Source: Chlorobium sp. (GTDB taxonomy: Bacteria; Bacteroidota; Chlorobiia; Chlorobiales; Chlorobiaceae). From it: a stretch of 39,482 bases of DNA. A program made the position numbers and the translations under genes. The stretch spans positions 1 to 39,482 of the forward strand of contig SZYA01000045.1 in the NCBI GenBank assembly GCA_005843815.1. The letters are read 5' to 3'. The notes beneath the pieces were generated by a model. It saw nothing but the letters and a program-made list of their open reading frames with translations. It was not told the origin of the DNA and did not search any database. Shown here piece by piece: positions 18,387 through 27,197 of the stretch; positions within the stretch are counted from its first letter, which is position 1; every line of letters starts with the position of its first letter.

Positions 18387-18833
18387 TTACTGAAATTCCT
18401 GATCGAGACGCTCCTTGAGAAACATCTTCAGGAGCGACTGGTACGGCACGTCACGCTCATTCGCGAGCACTTTCAGGCGCGTTTGCACGGCGAAGTAAGT
18501 TTGTGCAAAGGCTATCTCTTGCTTGCGAGGGTCGCCATTCTGAGCAATGAGGTAGCAGGCATACCGTATGAGTATGATGTCAAGTACCTCTTTTTCGGCA
18601 GTTTTTGGCATACTGATCGTTTTGTTGACATCAACAAAATGATCAGTGGCAGCATGGTCAGAAACTTCGCAAGCAGTTTTTGCTTTGGAAATGACTGCGC
18701 TGAAGTTGCGCCACTCGCCATAACCGAGCAAATGCTGAAGATCACGGGCGAGCCAATATTCGACCCCGTTTTCAGTTTTTTGGACGCATGACTCAAACGT
18801 CGTTGTGAGGCTTTGAATAACTTCGGGTTTCAT
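18387..18833 (-). CDS. DinD-like N-terminus fused to a CopG-type antitoxin tail
   Basis: Residues 1-118 match DNA-damage-inducible protein D: EYWLARDLQHLLGY at 25-38, then RYACYLIAQNGDPRK at 90-104 and QTYFAVQTR at 111-119. DinD is normally about twice as long. Here the last 30 residues (119-148) read LKVLANERDVPYQSLLKMFL and onward, the C-terminal helices of CopG/BrnA-like antitoxins. The product is therefore probably a chimera made by recombination, with the DinD C-terminal half lost. Whether it is functional is unknown. E. coli DinD inhibits RecA strand exchange; the fragment may not. No toxin gene lies beside it. Confidence 0.65.
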   Translation of the reverse strand: MKPEVIQSLTTTFESCVQKTENGVEYWLARDLQHLLGYGEWRNFSAVISKAKTACEVSDHAATDHFVDVNKTISMPKTAEKEVLDIILIRYACYLIAQNGDPRKQEIAFAQTYFAVQTRLKVLANERDVPYQSLLKMFLKERLDQEFQ

Positions 18834-18983
18834 AACTGAAGAATGCTAAAAATTTTGTCGGCAAGAGTTTGTTCGCGATTACCAGCCGATATGCTCAAGA
18901 CAACATTCTAACAATTACTCATTTACTACATTTTTCATTTATAACGCAGTAGTAGAGAAATCCTTTCCTACTGAGCTTGCAAT

Positions 18984-19859
18984 TCAAGCCTGCTGCCCAC
19001 GAAGCCTTGCAATGCGCTCATCAAGAGTTGGGTGGGTCGAGAATAACCTCCTGAGTCCGCGACTCTCCCTGCCTGAAATCCCAAAGGCGGCAATTTGCTT
19101 GGGCAGGGCGGAAGGGAGTTGCTGCATCTTCAGCTTTTCAAGCGCGGCAATCATCTTCTCTCTGCCAGCAAGCCCGGCCGCTCCGGCATCGGCACGGAAC
19201 TCCCGCTGGCGCGAGAACCACATCACCACAACAGAGGCCGCAATGCCAAGCAATATCTCGGCAACGATTCGGACAAGAAAAGATGCCGGGCCGGTACCCC
19301 GTCTGGTGTCGAAGACAAATTTGTCGACCGCATAGCCAATGACGCGTGAAAGAAAAACGACAAAGGTGTTCAGAACGCCTTGAATCAGGGTCAGCGTCAC
19401 CATGTCGCCATTGGTGATATGCGACATCTCATGGGCAAGCACCCCTTCGGCCTTATCGCGGGTCATGGCATTCAAAAGTCCGGCAGAGACCGCTACCAGC
19501 GAACGGTTTTTTGTCATGCCGGTGGCAAAAGCATTGACCTCCGGCGAGTCGAATATGGCAACTTCAGGCATGGTGATGCCAACCCTCTGCGCCTGGTTTC
19601 TCACGGTATTGACAAGCCATTGTTCTGTCGCCGTGGTGGGGTTTTTAATCACAACCGCGCCCGACATGCGCTTGGCTGACCACTTCGAAAGCGACAGTGA
19701 GAGAAAGGCGCCACCAAAACCGAAGCAAAGAATATCCATTACCTGCAAACAAGTTACGCCTCTCCCCCTCCAGAACATTGGAGATATGGGTTTAAAAATG
19801 ATTGCGACCACCATTGGAACACTCATCAACAGGATATCCATTCGCGGCAGCTTTGCCAC
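18984..19859 (-). CDS. htpX: HtpX-like membrane metalloprotease
   Basis: HtpX is an M48 zinc protease of the inner membrane that removes damaged membrane proteins. HEMSH at 143-147 (from the GTG at 19859) binds zinc, with a downstream [12 protein letters not shown] supplying the Glu ligand. Two hydrophobic segments precede the catalytic domain and two follow it. The C-terminus [13 protein letters not shown] is typical. The first 45 residues are unusual: the expected first membrane helix is poorly matched and interrupted by Pro and Arg. The ATG at 19841 (MDILLM) is an alternative start. A single-base indel near the 5' end is possible but I see no better frame. Confidence 0.9.
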   Translation of the reverse strand: MAKLPRMDILLMSVPMVVAIIFKPISPMFWRGRGVTCLQVMDILCFGFGGAFLSLSLSKWSAKRMSGAVVIKNPTTATEQWLVNTVRNQAQRVGITMPEVAIFDSPEVNAFATGMTKNRSLVAVSAGLLNAMTRDKAEGVLAHEMSHITNGDMVTLTLIQGVLNTFVVFLSRVIGYAVDKFVFDTRRGTGPASFLVRIVAEILLGIAASVVVMWFSRQREFRADAGAAGLAGREKMIAALEKLKMQQLPSALPKQIAAFGISGRESRGLRRLFSTHPTLDERIARLRGQQA

Positions 19860-20066
19860 GCTTGTCGCCCATTAACGTCAATACCCTTTCCGTTCGTGAG
19901 CCTCCTTGAAAACAGAGGTACTCCCCGATTGATACGACATATCCATCAAAAAGAATAAATGCCCCTCCTTTTGAAATTTGCTGCTCCGATGACTATTTCA
20001 TAACTATATTACGGTTTTGATAGTGACCACCAATCAGAAAACATTACACCATAAAGACACACCACC

Positions 20067-20954
20067 ATGCTTATTATCGACGGAAAAAAGGTCTCGCTTG
20101 ACCTGAAAGAGGAGCTCAAGGCGAGCGTTGACAGGTATAGAGCGCAAACCGGCAAAGTGCCCGGGCTGACCGTCATCATTGTCGGCCAGGATCCCGCATC
20201 ACAGGTTTATGTTCGCAACAAAGCGAAAACATGCAAGGAGATCGGGATGGTTTCGACGGTGATCGAAATGGCTGCCGACACCTCTGAAGAGCATCTGCTC
20301 AAGACCATCAAGGGGCTGAACAACGACCCGGCGGTCCACGGTATTCTTGTGCAGCAGCCACTTCCAAAGCAGATTGATGAATTTGCCGTCACTCTCGCTA
20401 TTGATCCATCGAAAGATGTTGACGGATTTCATCCCGAAAACCTTGGTCGCCTTGTGATGGGGCACCTTGACAAATGTTTTGTCAGTTGCACCCCTTATGG
20501 CATCCTCGAGCTGCTTGGCCGCTACAACATTGAGACCAGAGGCAAGCACTGCGTTGTGGTCGGGCGCAGCAACATTGTCGGCAAACCGATGGCCAACCTG
20601 ATGCTCCAGAAGCTGAAAGAGACAAACTGCACCGTCACCATCTGCCACTCGGCAACACCAAACATTGCGGAGTACACCCAGCAGGCCGATATCCTCATTG
20701 CCGCTATCGGGAAAGCGGGATTTATCACCGCTGATATGGTAAAACCGGGCGCGGTCGTGATTGATGTCGGCATCAACCGCATTGAGGATGCTTCCACAAA
20801 GAGCGGCTACCGCCTTGTCGGAGATGTCGATTATGCGGGCGTTTCAGCGGTTGCCTCGGCCATGACTCCGGTACCTGGTGGCGTTGGCCCCATGACCATT
20901 GCCATGCTCCTGAAAAATACGCTTCAGTCATTCCAGCGTACCAACGGACTGTAG
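20067..20954 (+). CDS. folD: Bifunctional methylene-THF dehydrogenase/cyclohydrolase
   Basis: FolD interconverts 5,10-methylene-THF and 10-formyl-THF through two activities in one active site. The 295-residue protein has the catalytic Tyr48 and Lys52 in QVYVRNKAK, with VQQPLPKQ and KDVDGFHPENLG further on. GRSNIVGKPMANLM is the NADP-binding loop and PVPGGVGPMTIAMLLKNT is the C-terminal signature. Length and order are standard. radA follows after 6 bases, so the two form an operon. The product supports purine synthesis together with purB. Confidence 0.97.
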   Translation: MLIIDGKKVSLDLKEELKASVDRYRAQTGKVPGLTVIIVGQDPASQVYVRNKAKTCKEIGMVSTVIEMAADTSEEHLLKTIKGLNNDPAVHGILVQQPLPKQIDEFAVTLAIDPSKDVDGFHPENLGRLVMGHLDKCFVSCTPYGILELLGRYNIETRGKHCVVVGRSNIVGKPMANLMLQKLKETNCTVTICHSATPNIAEYTQQADILIAAIGKAGFITADMVKPGAVVIDVGINRIEDASTKSGYRLVGDVDYAGVSAVASAMTPVPGGVGPMTIAMLLKNTLQSFQRTNGL

Positions 20955-20960
20955 GGCATC

Positions 20961-22331
20961 ATGGCCAGGTCAATCACCAAATATATCTGCTCAAACTGCG
21001 GAGCCATCTCCCTGAAACATCAGGGAAAATGTTTTGAATGCCAGAGCTGGGGAACCCTTCAGGAGACGCATATTGAAGCTGAGCCAAAAAAACAGCGTCC
21101 CGGTTCACCAGTATCTGCGGCTGTTGTGCAGAACCTGCATGATGTTGTGCCATCAGAATTTCAGCGAATCCTGACCGGCATGGGCGAACTCGACCGGGTG
21201 CTTGGGGGCGGGCTCATGCAGGCATCAGCCGTGCTGGTGGGTGGTGAGCCGGGTATCGGTAAATCGACCCTCATGCTGCACCTCGCCCCCCGACTTGCTC
21301 CGGCAAAAGTGCTCTATATTTCGGGTGAAGAGTCGCCGAACCAGATCAGGGAACGAGCCCGGCGACTCTCCATCAAGGCTGAGAACCTCTGGCTGGTACC
21401 GGAAGTGAACCTCGAACGCATTCTGGTGCTTATTGAACGGGAGAAACCGGCGCTGGTCATTATCGACTCCATCCAGACCGTCCACTCAGAGGAGTACCAA
21501 AGCTCTGCCGGCACCATCACCCAGATACGGGAGTGCGCCGCCTCGCTTATCCGTGCCGCAAAGCAGCAGAACTTTATCCTGATGATTATCGGCCATATCA
21601 CCAAGGAGGGGGCGCTGGCAGGCCCCAAGGCTCTGGAGCACATGGTTGATACCGTCCTGCAGTTTGAGGGCGAAGGGTACCAACGCTACCGCATAATCCG
21701 GTCAGTCAAAAACCGCTTTGGCTCCACCAATGAAATCGGTGTTTTCCGGATGGATGAAACCGGCCTCGAAGAGGTAAGCAACCCATCGGAGTTCTTTATC
21801 TCCGGACGCAGAACCGATGTACCCGGCAACTCGATTCTTGCCGCCATTGAAGGAACAAGGGCGCTTCTGGTAGAGGTTCAGGCGCTGGTCTCCAAAACCA
21901 ACTACTCCATGCCGCAGCGCATCAGCACCGGCTTCGACCTGAAACGGATGTCAATTATCCTTGCCGTGCTCGAAAACAGGCTGCACATTGAGACCTGGGG
22001 GCAGGATGTTTTTGTAAAAATAGCCGGGGGACTCAAGCTGGCAGAACCTGCGGCAGACCTCGCCATTGCGGCAGCCATAGCCTCAGGACTCATGAACCGC
22101 CCGGTCGATCCCGCGACGGTCTGCTGCGGAGAGATCGGACTGGCAGGCGAACTGCGAGCCATCAGCGACAGCGAACGACGCATCCGTGAAGCCGCCCACC
22201 TCGGCTTCCAGCGCATCGTGCTGCCCGAGGCGAATACCCGAGAGCTGAAGCCATCCCTGAAAAAACTTCCAATCACCATCGCCGGATGCGCAACCCTCCG
22301 CCAAGCCCTCGAAGAACTCAATATCATCTGA
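20961..22331 (+). CDS. radA: DNA repair protein RadA (Sms)
   Basis: RadA is a RecA-like helicase that processes recombination intermediates. The 456-residue protein has the N-terminal zinc finger Cys10, Cys13, Cys24, Cys27. Walker A GEPGIGKST lies at 95-103, the RadA-specific KNRFG at 250-254, and a Lon-protease-like C-terminal domain follows. SGEESPNQIRERARRL after the first strand is also typical. It lies 6 bases after folD and is followed by a small membrane protein after 12 bases. Confidence 0.96.
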   Translation: MARSITKYICSNCGAISLKHQGKCFECQSWGTLQETHIEAEPKKQRPGSPVSAAVVQNLHDVVPSEFQRILTGMGELDRVLGGGLMQASAVLVGGEPGIGKSTLMLHLAPRLAPAKVLYISGEESPNQIRERARRLSIKAENLWLVPEVNLERILVLIEREKPALVIIDSIQTVHSEEYQSSAGTITQIRECAASLIRAAKQQNFILMIIGHITKEGALAGPKALEHMVDTVLQFEGEGYQRYRIIRSVKNRFGSTNEIGVFRMDETGLEEVSNPSEFFISGRRTDVPGNSILAAIEGTRALLVEVQALVSKTNYSMPQRISTGFDLKRMSIILAVLENRLHIETWGQDVFVKIAGGLKLAEPAADLAIAAAIASGLMNRPVDPATVCCGEIGLAGELRAISDSERRIREAAHLGFQRIVLPEANTRELKPSLKKLPITIAGCATLRQALEELNII

Positions 22332-22343
22332 CCACTGACAACT

Positions 22344-22685
22344 ATGACGCACCTCCTCATCCAATGGCTGATCAACGCCCTCGCGGTTTACGCCACCGCC
22401 CATATCCTTGACGGCATTCATATCAAAAGCTTTGGCGCGGCAATTGCCGTAGCGCTGGTGCTTGGCCTGATCAACACCCTTGTCCGGCCCATACTGCTCT
22501 TCTTCTCTTTTCCCTTCATCATTCTCACTCTGGGGCTGTTCCTCCTCGTCGTCAACGCCCTTCTGCTGCAGTTCGCTGCGATGCTGGTCAGTGGATTTGC
22601 CATCGACGGCTTCTGGTGGGCTGTTGCCGGTTCAGTGGTGATCAGCGCTATTTCATGGCTGTTGGGGTCGCTTTTCAATCTGTGA
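22344..22685 (+). CDS. Four-TM phage-holin-family membrane protein (PF04020)
   Basis: A 113-residue hydrophobic protein with four predicted membrane segments. Its layout (LINALAVYATAHILDGIHI, then GLINTLVRPILLF) matches the family named mycobacterial 4-TMS phage holin. In most bacteria these are chromosomal membrane proteins with no phage nearby, and the function is unknown. There are no other phage genes here. It is third in the folD-radA operon and ends one base before the convergent ogt gene. Confidence 0.8.
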   Translation: MTHLLIQWLINALAVYATAHILDGIHIKSFGAAIAVALVLGLINTLVRPILLFFSFPFIILTLGLFLLVVNALLLQFAAMLVSGFAIDGFWWAVAGSVVISAISWLLGSLFNL

Positions 22686-22686
22686 A

Positions 22687-23169
22687 TCATTGTGGAAGGT
22701 GCGCCAGCGTGGAGCGTTCAAGCTCCAGCAGCGCCTGTTTTAATGCCACCCCGCCACGATAACCGGTGAGCGAACCATCACTGCCGACTACCCGGTGGCA
22801 TGGAATAAAGAGAGGTAAGGGATTTCTCTGATTTGCCATCCCCACCGCCCGAACGGCACGTGGATTGCCGATAGCGATGGCAACCTCTTTATAACTTGCG
22901 GTTGCGCCATAAGGGATGTTGAAGAGCATATCCCAAACACGCTGCATAAATGGTGTGCCCGCCGGAGCAAAAGGCAAGGTAAACTCATGCAGCTCCCCCT
23001 GGAGATAACCATGCAACTGCCGGAAAGCCTCTCTGATCAATGCAGTCTCACAACGCTCTGCATCATGCGGAAGAGTATCCTGCTGAAAATAGAGGTTGGT
23101 TATCCAGCCACCGCTCTCCGCAATGGCTACAGTACCAATCGGCATCTCCTGAAGAGAGAGTTTCACCAT
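22687..23169 (-). CDS. ogt: Methylated-DNA-protein-cysteine methyltransferase
   Basis: This enzyme removes alkyl groups from O6-alkylguanine by transfer to its own Cys. The 160-residue protein has the active-site PCHRV at 123-127 with Cys124, the Asn hinge in GMANQRNPLP and the helix-turn-helix region YKEVAIAIGNPRAVRAVG. The N-terminal domain is short, as in Ogt/AGT proteins. It is convergent with the holin-family gene, so repair genes for two kinds of damage (radA and ogt) sit together. Confidence 0.94.
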   Translation of the reverse strand: MVKLSLQEMPIGTVAIAESGGWITNLYFQQDTLPHDAERCETALIREAFRQLHGYLQGELHEFTLPFAPAGTPFMQRVWDMLFNIPYGATASYKEVAIAIGNPRAVRAVGMANQRNPLPLFIPCHRVVGSDGSLTGYRGGVALKQALLELERSTLAHLPQ

Positions 23170-23350
23170 TCCTTTGCTCTATTAATTTCCGCTTTACAAA
23201 TTTCTCCGCCCTGTTTATCTTCTTCCTTTGATTATCTTGGCAAGTCCACTCAAGGGAGGCAAGAAAATATGCCCAATGTCCATCAATCGTACCCGACAAG
23301 ATAACGGTGTATAACCGCTGAAACAACAGATTCTCGAAGTAACCAGACCA

Positions 23351-24313
23351 ATGACCATGAAGGGGGAAGCTCAAGCGATTGTTTTGCAAAAAGCCAACAA
23401 GCTTAAACTGCAGAGTGCTGCATACCATGCAGATCAGCCTGACGATGTGCTGATCAAAACTATTGCAAGCGCCATAACGCCTGGATATGACCGGCTTCTG
23501 CTGACGAACAAACCGGTATCAAACAGAGTGTTCAAATATCCTCTTATGCCCGGCAGTGAGGCTATTGGTCAGATTACTCAGACCGGGCCAGGGGTAACTG
23601 ATCTGCAACCTGGTGATTTTGTCTATGCCTTCAAGGCTGATCGTTGGGAAGGCATTGAGCCTTACGCAGGGTGCCATGCGGAGATTATCCCCACATCACG
23701 CCAAAATGTGCTTGCCCTTGGTCGCCATCCCATACACCGCGATCTGCTGACAGGCCTTCTCGGTTACGCGGTCGGCGCTCTTGAAAAAGTGCCCCTGAAC
23801 GCTGCATCAAGAATTCTTGTGCTGGGTCTCGGCTCGGTAGGGCTGATGGTGTCGGAGTACCTTCATACCCTCGGAATCTTGCATGTTGATGCGGTTGAAA
23901 CATTCGGCATCAGGGGACAACTCTCCCATGCTGAACATATTGCTCTCGACCTTGATGATTTTACATCGGAGTTCAATAATAGTTATGATCTCATTATTGA
24001 AACCACAGGAAGAATCCTGATGGTTGAAAAGGCTGTGCGTTTGATGAAACAGCAAGCGATGGTGCTACTGATGGGAAATTATGAGGTTATGGCTTATGAT
24101 TACCGTCTGATACAGCACAAAGAGCCTGCAATCATCAGCTCCAGCATTACCAGTAGAGAGCACCTGAAGAGGGCGTCATTCCTGCTTGAAGAGGGAAAGC
24201 TTGACACCGAAAAGTTCTTCACGTCGGTCTTTCCTGTTTCTCAATTTGAAATGGCCTACCGCAGAGCGCTTGACGGAAAAGAATCCATCAAAACCGTCTT
24301 GAGCTGGGTATAA
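23351..24313 (+). CDS. bchC: BchC-like bacteriochlorophyllide dehydrogenase
   Basis: BchC oxidises the 3-hydroxyethyl group to the 3-acetyl group on the way to bacteriochlorophyllide a. The 320-residue protein is in the medium-chain dehydrogenase superfamily. AITPGYDRLLL at 41-51 and YPLMPGSEAIGQI at 63-75 parallel the BchC segments ISTGTEKLL and YPLVPGYE. The Rossmann loop is GLGSVG at 159-164, and the end ...SIKTVLSWV also fits BchC. The catalytic-zinc Cys of classical alcohol dehydrogenases is absent, as in BchC. A more general MDR dehydrogenase is possible. It stands alone, with a nucleoside-type ABC transporter downstream. The start is uncertain by two codons (ATGACCATG). Confidence 0.68.
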   Translation: MTMKGEAQAIVLQKANKLKLQSAAYHADQPDDVLIKTIASAITPGYDRLLLTNKPVSNRVFKYPLMPGSEAIGQITQTGPGVTDLQPGDFVYAFKADRWEGIEPYAGCHAEIIPTSRQNVLALGRHPIHRDLLTGLLGYAVGALEKVPLNAASRILVLGLGSVGLMVSEYLHTLGILHVDAVETFGIRGQLSHAEHIALDLDDFTSEFNNSYDLIIETTGRILMVEKAVRLMKQQAMVLLMGNYEVMAYDYRLIQHKEPAIISSSITSREHLKRASFLLEEGKLDTEKFFTSVFPVSQFEMAYRRALDGKESIKTVLSWV

Positions 24314-24335
24314 ACCGACTGAAAATCATTTTGCC

Positions 24336-25877
24336 ATGGCCGTTGCTGTCCGTTTGAGCGCCGTTTCTAAAAAGTTTGGAAGCTTTGCGGCAAACAACAA
24401 TATCTCGCTTTCGGTGGAAGAGGGGACGATTCATGCGATTGTCGGTGAAAACGGAGCAGGCAAAAGTACACTGACAAAAATGATCTACGGGATGCACCGC
24501 CCGACTTCGGGAGAGCTCTCCATCAAGGAAAAAGCAGTGCGCTTCACCTCACCACGGGAAGCAATCAAGGCGGGTATCGGCATGGTTCATCAACACTTTA
24601 TGCTTATACCGGAACTCTCTGTTGCTGAAAACATCATCCTCGGCCATGAAGAGTGCGGCCTTTTTCGCCCTCTCCCCCTTGAACGCGCCAAAGCTCTCAT
24701 CAGAAAGGAGGCAGAGGCATACGGCCTGGCCGTTGACCCTGACGCTCCGGTTGCAACCCTCAGCATCGGCCAGCAGCAGCGGGTTGAAATCCTCAAACTC
24801 CTGTTCCGTCATGCGGAGATCATGATTTTTGATGAGCCAACCGCAGTGCTCACTCCATCCGAAACGGAGCGCCTGTTTATAACGCTCCGCGCACTCCGCG
24901 ACAGAGGAAAGAGCATCATCCTCATTACCCACAAACTTGACGAGGTGCTCGCTGTGGCCGACACGGTAAGCGTCATGAGAAAAGGGGAGATTGTCGCCAC
25001 AATGCCCGGCTCCTCGGCAACAAAAGAGGAGTTAGCCCAGATGATGGTGGGGCGCAGTGTACTGTTAAGCGTCACCAATCCGGCAGCCACACCGGGTGAG
25101 ATCCTCCTCGCCATCAACAACCTCAGCTATCGCACAACGAGGGGTGAACTGAAGGTGCAAAGCCTCTCGCTGAATGTCAGAGCCGGGGAGATCTATGGTA
25201 TTGCCGGCGTTGAGGGGAATGGCCAGAGCGAGCTGTTGCAAACGCTCTGGGGACTTGCGCCTGAGGGAACCATCATCTCCGGCACCGCAACGCTCAAAGG
25301 AGTGTCAATCATCGGCAAACGGCCTGGCGATATCGCCCTTATGGGCATCTCCTGCATCCCTGAAGACCGGCTGCTTCATGCCGTTATCACCGAGTACACC
25401 GTCTCTGAAAATCTTCTTTTCGGCCGGCACCGTGAGCACTCTTTTCACCGGGGTATCGGGTTCAACGGCCACGCCATCAAACACTATGCGGAGGAGATGA
25501 TCACCGACTATGCTATCAGATGCAGCTCACCCGGAAGCCAGTCGCTCGGATCCCTCTCGGGCGGAAACCAGCAGAAGGTGGTTTTTGCGCGGGAGATGAA
25601 CCGACCAGGAATCTCCCTGCTAATCCTTGCACAGCCAACCCGTGGAGTGGATATCGGCGCAATTGAGACCATCCATAACAAGATTATTGAGGCACGTCAT
25701 ACCGGCATGGCAATACTGCTTGTCTCGTCGGAACTGGAAGAGATCATTGCGCTCTCGACGCGGATTGGCTGTATCTATAAAGGTGCAATTCGCCACGAAT
25801 TCAGTCAGGAGGAGGTCGAGCTGAAGAGAGTGGCTGAACATGAGTTTCAGAAAGAGATAGGTCTCCATATCACCTGA
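24336..25877 (+). CDS. Nucleoside/sugar-type ABC transporter ATPase, two NBDs
   Basis: A 513-residue tandem ATPase. The first domain has Walker A GENGAGKST, signature LSIGQQQRVEIL and Walker B IMIFDEPTAVL. The second has GVEGNGQSEL, a degenerate Walker A typical of this group, LSGGNQQKVVFAREM and Walker B-like LLILAQPTRGVD, where Asp-Glu is replaced by Ala-Gln. This design belongs to the NupA/YufO and RbsA family. The permease next to it is of the BMP nucleoside importer type, so a purine nucleoside substrate is the best inference. It energises uptake from the periplasm. Confidence 0.88.
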   Translation: MAVAVRLSAVSKKFGSFAANNNISLSVEEGTIHAIVGENGAGKSTLTKMIYGMHRPTSGELSIKEKAVRFTSPREAIKAGIGMVHQHFMLIPELSVAENIILGHEECGLFRPLPLERAKALIRKEAEAYGLAVDPDAPVATLSIGQQQRVEILKLLFRHAEIMIFDEPTAVLTPSETERLFITLRALRDRGKSIILITHKLDEVLAVADTVSVMRKGEIVATMPGSSATKEELAQMMVGRSVLLSVTNPAATPGEILLAINNLSYRTTRGELKVQSLSLNVRAGEIYGIAGVEGNGQSELLQTLWGLAPEGTIISGTATLKGVSIIGKRPGDIALMGISCIPEDRLLHAVITEYTVSENLLFGRHREHSFHRGIGFNGHAIKHYAEEMITDYAIRCSSPGSQSLGSLSGGNQQKVVFAREMNRPGISLLILAQPTRGVDIGAIETIHNKIIEARHTGMAILLVSSELEEIIALSTRIGCIYKGAIRHEFSQEEVELKRVAEHEFQKEIGLHIT

Positions 25878-25892
25878 ATAACCCGACAACCA

Positions 25893-26918
25893 ATGTATGC
25901 AAAACAGCTCCGGTTTCTCATACCACTGCTCTCTCTTCTCTCAGCCCTTGCGGTCAGCAGCCTGATCATGGTTCTGGCAGATCGTGATCCACTGATGATT
26001 TTCGGGAAAATGTTCCATGCAACATTTGGCTCCTCTTATGGTACCGGGCAGGTGGTGTTCAGGATGACAACACTGCTGCTGGTGGGGCTCGCCGCCGCAA
26101 TTCCCTTTCAAGTGAGACTTTTCAATATTGGTGCCGAAGGGCAACTGCTCATGGGTGCATTCGCCGCAGCCATGACCGGAGCCATGCTTCCAGCCACCAT
26201 CCCATCCTTTCTGGCAATACCTCTCTGCCTCTTTTCGGCAATGGCGGCAGGAGCTGGCTGGGCTCTGCTGGCCGGCGCGCTCAAGGTACAATTCGGCGTC
26301 AACGAGGTCATAGGAACCATCATGCTGAATTTTATCGCCCAGGCCATTACCGGATACCTGCTGACCTACCATTTTGCACTCCCCTCAACCGTTCATACCG
26401 CCCCGATCGCAACTGCCGCCACAATATCAACCTTTGACAAGGTAACGGGATGGTTCGCCAATGCACCAGCCAATCTCAGCACCCTCCTGGCCATCGGTCT
26501 GGCCCTCCTCCTCTGGATTATGCTCTTTCGATCGAGGTTCGGCTATGAGATGCGAGCGGCTGGATTGCAGCCTGATGCCGCTCGGTATGGGGGCATAAAC
26601 GCAGGAGTGCAGAGTCTCACGGCAATGGGCATAGGCGGAGCTGTGGCAGGACTTGGGGCGGCAAACATTGTTCTCGGCTATAAACATTACTATGAGGCAG
26701 GAATGAGTGACGGAATCGGCTTTACAGGTATTGCCGTGGCGCTCCTTGCCGGGGCTCATCCCTTGTGGATTATCCTCTCGGCTCTTTTTTTTGGATTTCT
26801 CGAATACGGAGGGCTGACGGTGAACAGCTGGATACCAAAAGATATCTTCATGATCATCGAGGCAATGACCATCATCCTCGTCATTTCATTCACCGCCCTC
26901 GGAAAGCGCTTTTCATAG
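25893..26918 (+). CDS. ABC transporter permease, nucleoside (BMP) type
   Basis: A 341-residue integral membrane protein with eight to ten hydrophobic segments. FNIGAEGQLLMGAFAAAM near 72-89 and VNEVIGTIMLNF near 135-146 are the conserved loops of the YufP/NupB permeases; FGYEMRAAGLQPDAARYGGI is the cytoplasmic coupling segment. Such importers normally need a second permease and a BMP lipoprotein, and neither is present here. It starts 15 bases after the ATPase. Confidence 0.88.
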   Translation: MYAKQLRFLIPLLSLLSALAVSSLIMVLADRDPLMIFGKMFHATFGSSYGTGQVVFRMTTLLLVGLAAAIPFQVRLFNIGAEGQLLMGAFAAAMTGAMLPATIPSFLAIPLCLFSAMAAGAGWALLAGALKVQFGVNEVIGTIMLNFIAQAITGYLLTYHFALPSTVHTAPIATAATISTFDKVTGWFANAPANLSTLLAIGLALLLWIMLFRSRFGYEMRAAGLQPDAARYGGINAGVQSLTAMGIGGAVAGLGAANIVLGYKHYYEAGMSDGIGFTGIAVALLAGAHPLWIILSALFFGFLEYGGLTVNSWIPKDIFMIIEAMTIILVISFTALGKRFS

Positions 26919-27018
26919 CATGATTATTTTTTTCCTTTGAGAAAAAAGGATAAGTTCGCAATGCAGCAGAGCCATTCTGTCAGAGGGTGGCTATTTTTAT
27001 GACCACCAAACCATTTCC

Positions 27019-27192
27019 ATGGTAAAAAAAAGCATCTCATATCTCTGGGGATCAATCTCGATTTTCTTTGCCGGCCTCTGGCTGGTTGTGCGTATCATCC
27101 TTGAATATTTCGGCTTTATCAGCGACGGTAACGACCGGACGACAGGCATCAAGGATCTGCGCGAGGAGTATAAAAATACCAACTACAGATAA
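27019..27192 (+). CDS. 57-residue single-pass membrane protein, unknown
   Basis: The ATG at 27019 opens a frame ending in TAA at 27190-27192. Residues 5-33 form one hydrophobic helix (YLWGSISIFFAGLWLVVRII), flanked by a basic N-terminus (MVKKS) and a hydrophilic charged tail ending REEYKNTNYR. This looks like a real small membrane protein with the N-terminus inside. I recognise no family. There is no clear ribosome binding site, and the 100 bases between the ABC permease and the start show no promoter or terminator. Its stop lies 5 bases from the end of the convergent PASTA gene. Confidence 0.55.
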   Translation: MVKKSISYLWGSISIFFAGLWLVVRIILEYFGFISDGNDRTTGIKDLREEYKNTNYR

Positions 27193-27197
27193 AGCGG

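Noticed and set aside
22344-22685. Prophage remnant suggested by the holin-family protein
   Set aside because: The PF04020 family is a common chromosomal membrane protein, the gene is part of the folD-radA operon, and no other phage gene is nearby.
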